Made by a program: the position numbers and the translations under genes. The notes below the pieces were generated by a model that searched no databases, was not told the origin of the DNA, and worked only from the letters and a program-made list of their open reading frames with translations. Shown here one piece after another: positions 39,109-40,076 of a DNA stretch of 40,076 bases (position 1 is the stretch's first letter; every line of letters begins with the position of its first letter). The stretch is taken from contig JAFGRO010000047.1 of the NCBI GenBank assembly GCA_016935095.1, positions 1 through 40,076 on the forward strand. Reading direction: 5' to 3'. This stretch comes from Candidatus Woesearchaeota archaeon. GTDB taxonomy: Archaea; Nanobdellota; Nanobdellia; Woesearchaeales; GW2011-AR15.

Positions 39109-39888
39109 ATGAAATTCAGAAACATGCTTATTGTGCATCACGGTGACTCTTCTTCGGGTGAATTAAACAGGATTAAAAAAGTTCTAAAAAATCATAAAAT
39201 AAATACTGTCTTTTTAAAAAGAGGGGAGCTTGATTATAATGCATTCAGGGGTATTGATTTAGCTGTTTCTTTGGGTGGCGATGGAACTTTTTTAAGAGCT
39301 AGCCATTTCAATAAAAATACCCCTCAATTAGGAATTAATTCCGCTCCTGAAAAAAAAGAGGGGTTCTTTGCAAAAGCCACAATTAATTCATTTAATAGCT
39401 GCATTAAAAAGATTTTGAATAATAATTTTAAAATAACTAAACTTGCGAGATTAAGGGCTAAAATCAACGAAGTTCCTGTTAAAGAGCTTTGCCTGAATGA
39501 ATTTTATATCGGGCCGAAAAAGCCTTATGACCTGTTTAATTATGAGCTTATTATTAATGGAAAAAGGGAATTCCAGAGAAGCTCAGGCTTATTAATTGGC
39601 GCGGCTGCAGGAAGCTATGCATGGATAAAATCTGCTGGAGGAGAGGAACTCCCTTTGGAATCCAAAGAGATCCAAATTATTGTGAGAGAGCCTTATACAG
39701 GCAGATTAAATAAAGAGCCAAGTATAGTTAAAAAAATCTTTTCTGAAAAAACAATTATTAGGATAAAATGCAAAAGCTATTTCGGGATTTTAGTTGCGGA
39801 TTCTGTAAGCAATGAATATGAGTTTAATGAGAATGACGTTATTGAGATTTCTGCTTCAAAATTGCCTTTGAAGATGATTGAGATATGA
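39109..39888 (+). CDS. nadK: NAD kinase
   Basis: A 259-residue ATP- or polyphosphate-dependent NAD kinase making NADP. The catalytic GGDGT (56-60) sits in LAVSLGGDGTFLRASHF. The substrate loop LGINSAPEKKEGFF, the conserved NEFYIG (normally NE[FV]) and SSGLLIGAAAGSYAW (normally TSTGSTAY) follow; the last is altered from TGSTAY to AAGSYAW, a noticeable but conservative change. ATG 39109 is preceded by a TATA box (ATATTTATATTCC, about 39077-39089) at leaderless distance, so an upstream TTG is rejected. Structured repeat copy 3 lies downstream. Confidence 0.9.
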   Translation: MKFRNMLIVHHGDSSSGELNRIKKVLKNHKINTVFLKRGELDYNAFRGIDLAVSLGGDGTFLRASHFNKNTPQLGINSAPEKKEGFFAKATINSFNSCIKKILNNNFKITKLARLRAKINEVPVKELCLNEFYIGPKKPYDLFNYELIINGKREFQRSSGLLIGAAAGSYAWIKSAGGEELPLESKEIQIIVREPYTGRLNKEPSIVKKIFSEKTIIRIKCKSYFGILVADSVSNEYEFNENDVIEISASKLPLKMIEI

Positions 39889-39944
39889 AGATATTCGTTT
39901 AATTTTTATTTGTTTTTAAAAAATTCTTTTTAAATTTAAATTTT

Positions 39945-40076
39945 TTTTTAGGCTTGGTGAAATTTAATATTTTTCTAGATGTTAAACTCGATGTTCCCCA
40001 AGCGCCCCTTGCATTGTGGGACTAAGCTCCGAAGGAGCGCATGTCGCACTTGTTTTTACGAGATTCCCTAAAAAAA
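39945..40076 (+). repeat. Structured repeat, copy 3 (may run beyond the window)
   Basis: The first hairpin is like the others: CTTGGTGA with TTCCCCAAG, one mismatch as in copy 2. Positions 39978-40010 are identical to 699-731. After CGCCCCTT the sequence departs from copies 1 and 2: the third hairpin is replaced by GCTCC-GAA-GGAGC (about 40027-40039) and other sequence. The right end is cut by the window. Confidence 0.7.

Overview
The window reads as an AT-rich archaeal chromosome segment, most likely from a DPANN-type archaeon (Woesearchaeota/Pacearchaeota-like; this placement is inference). The archaeal assignment rests on information-processing genes: TFE, RpoK, an Rrp4/Rrp41/Rrp42 exosome operon with proteasome alpha, SBDS and Pop5, ribosomal proteins eL37 and eL41, an Lsm protein, archaeal-style ScpA and Ile-tRNA synthetase. 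TATA boxes sit about 25-30 nt before many starts, several of which look leaderless. Metabolic genes of bacterial character are mixed in (bacterial-type metK, deoB, panD, a DUF1385 protein).

Layout. 1-232: three hairpins and a doubtful coding tail at the left edge. 263-4040: ogt, mtnP, DUF357 gene, HPP-like and DUF1385 membrane proteins, a small coiled-coil protein. 4149-9363: a large Pro-rich/HhH/coiled-coil protein, a metallophosphoesterase, an HTH-CBS regulator, a structured RNA region, metK and a small hypothetical. 9520-14673: scpA and an acidic unknown gene sharing a promoter element, then ileS. 14930-22104: deoB, a lipoprotein, mtnA plus a hydrolase, a LOG-family protein and a secreted transglutaminase-like protein. 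22189-25498: an unknown gene, a small winged-helix-like protein, lsm-eL37, tRNA-Glu with three introns, eL41, a HIT protein and a DNA-binding-like protein behind a cluster of GTCTCA sites. 25548-30298: a phosphohexomutase, tfe, a winged-helix/methyltransferase fusion, panD and two small genes. 30373-33540: aspartate-type aminotransferase and GTP PEP carboxykinase. 33860-38119: pop5-psmA-SBDS-rrp4-rrp41-rrp42-rpoK. 38191-39888: a divergent rpiA and nadK.

How they fit. metK makes SAM, the methyltransferase fusion may consume it, and mtnP and mtnA recycle the methylthioadenosine by-product, so a SAM/MTA theme recurs. The aminotransferase plus PEPCK would move aspartate carbon to PEP; panD draws on the same aspartate. 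deoB, the phosphohexomutase and rpiA handle sugar phosphates. The strongest unusual signals are non-protein: (1) a tRNA-Glu(UUC) with introns in the D-loop, anticodon loop and T-loop, each fitting a bulge-helix-bulge; (2) a 51-nt hairpin present in the T-loop intron and again before metK; (3) a roughly 140-nt structured repeat with three main copies plus a partial one, whose stems survive sequence change; (4) paired promoter elements shared by tfe and a zinc-ribbon gene, and by scpA and an unknown acidic gene.
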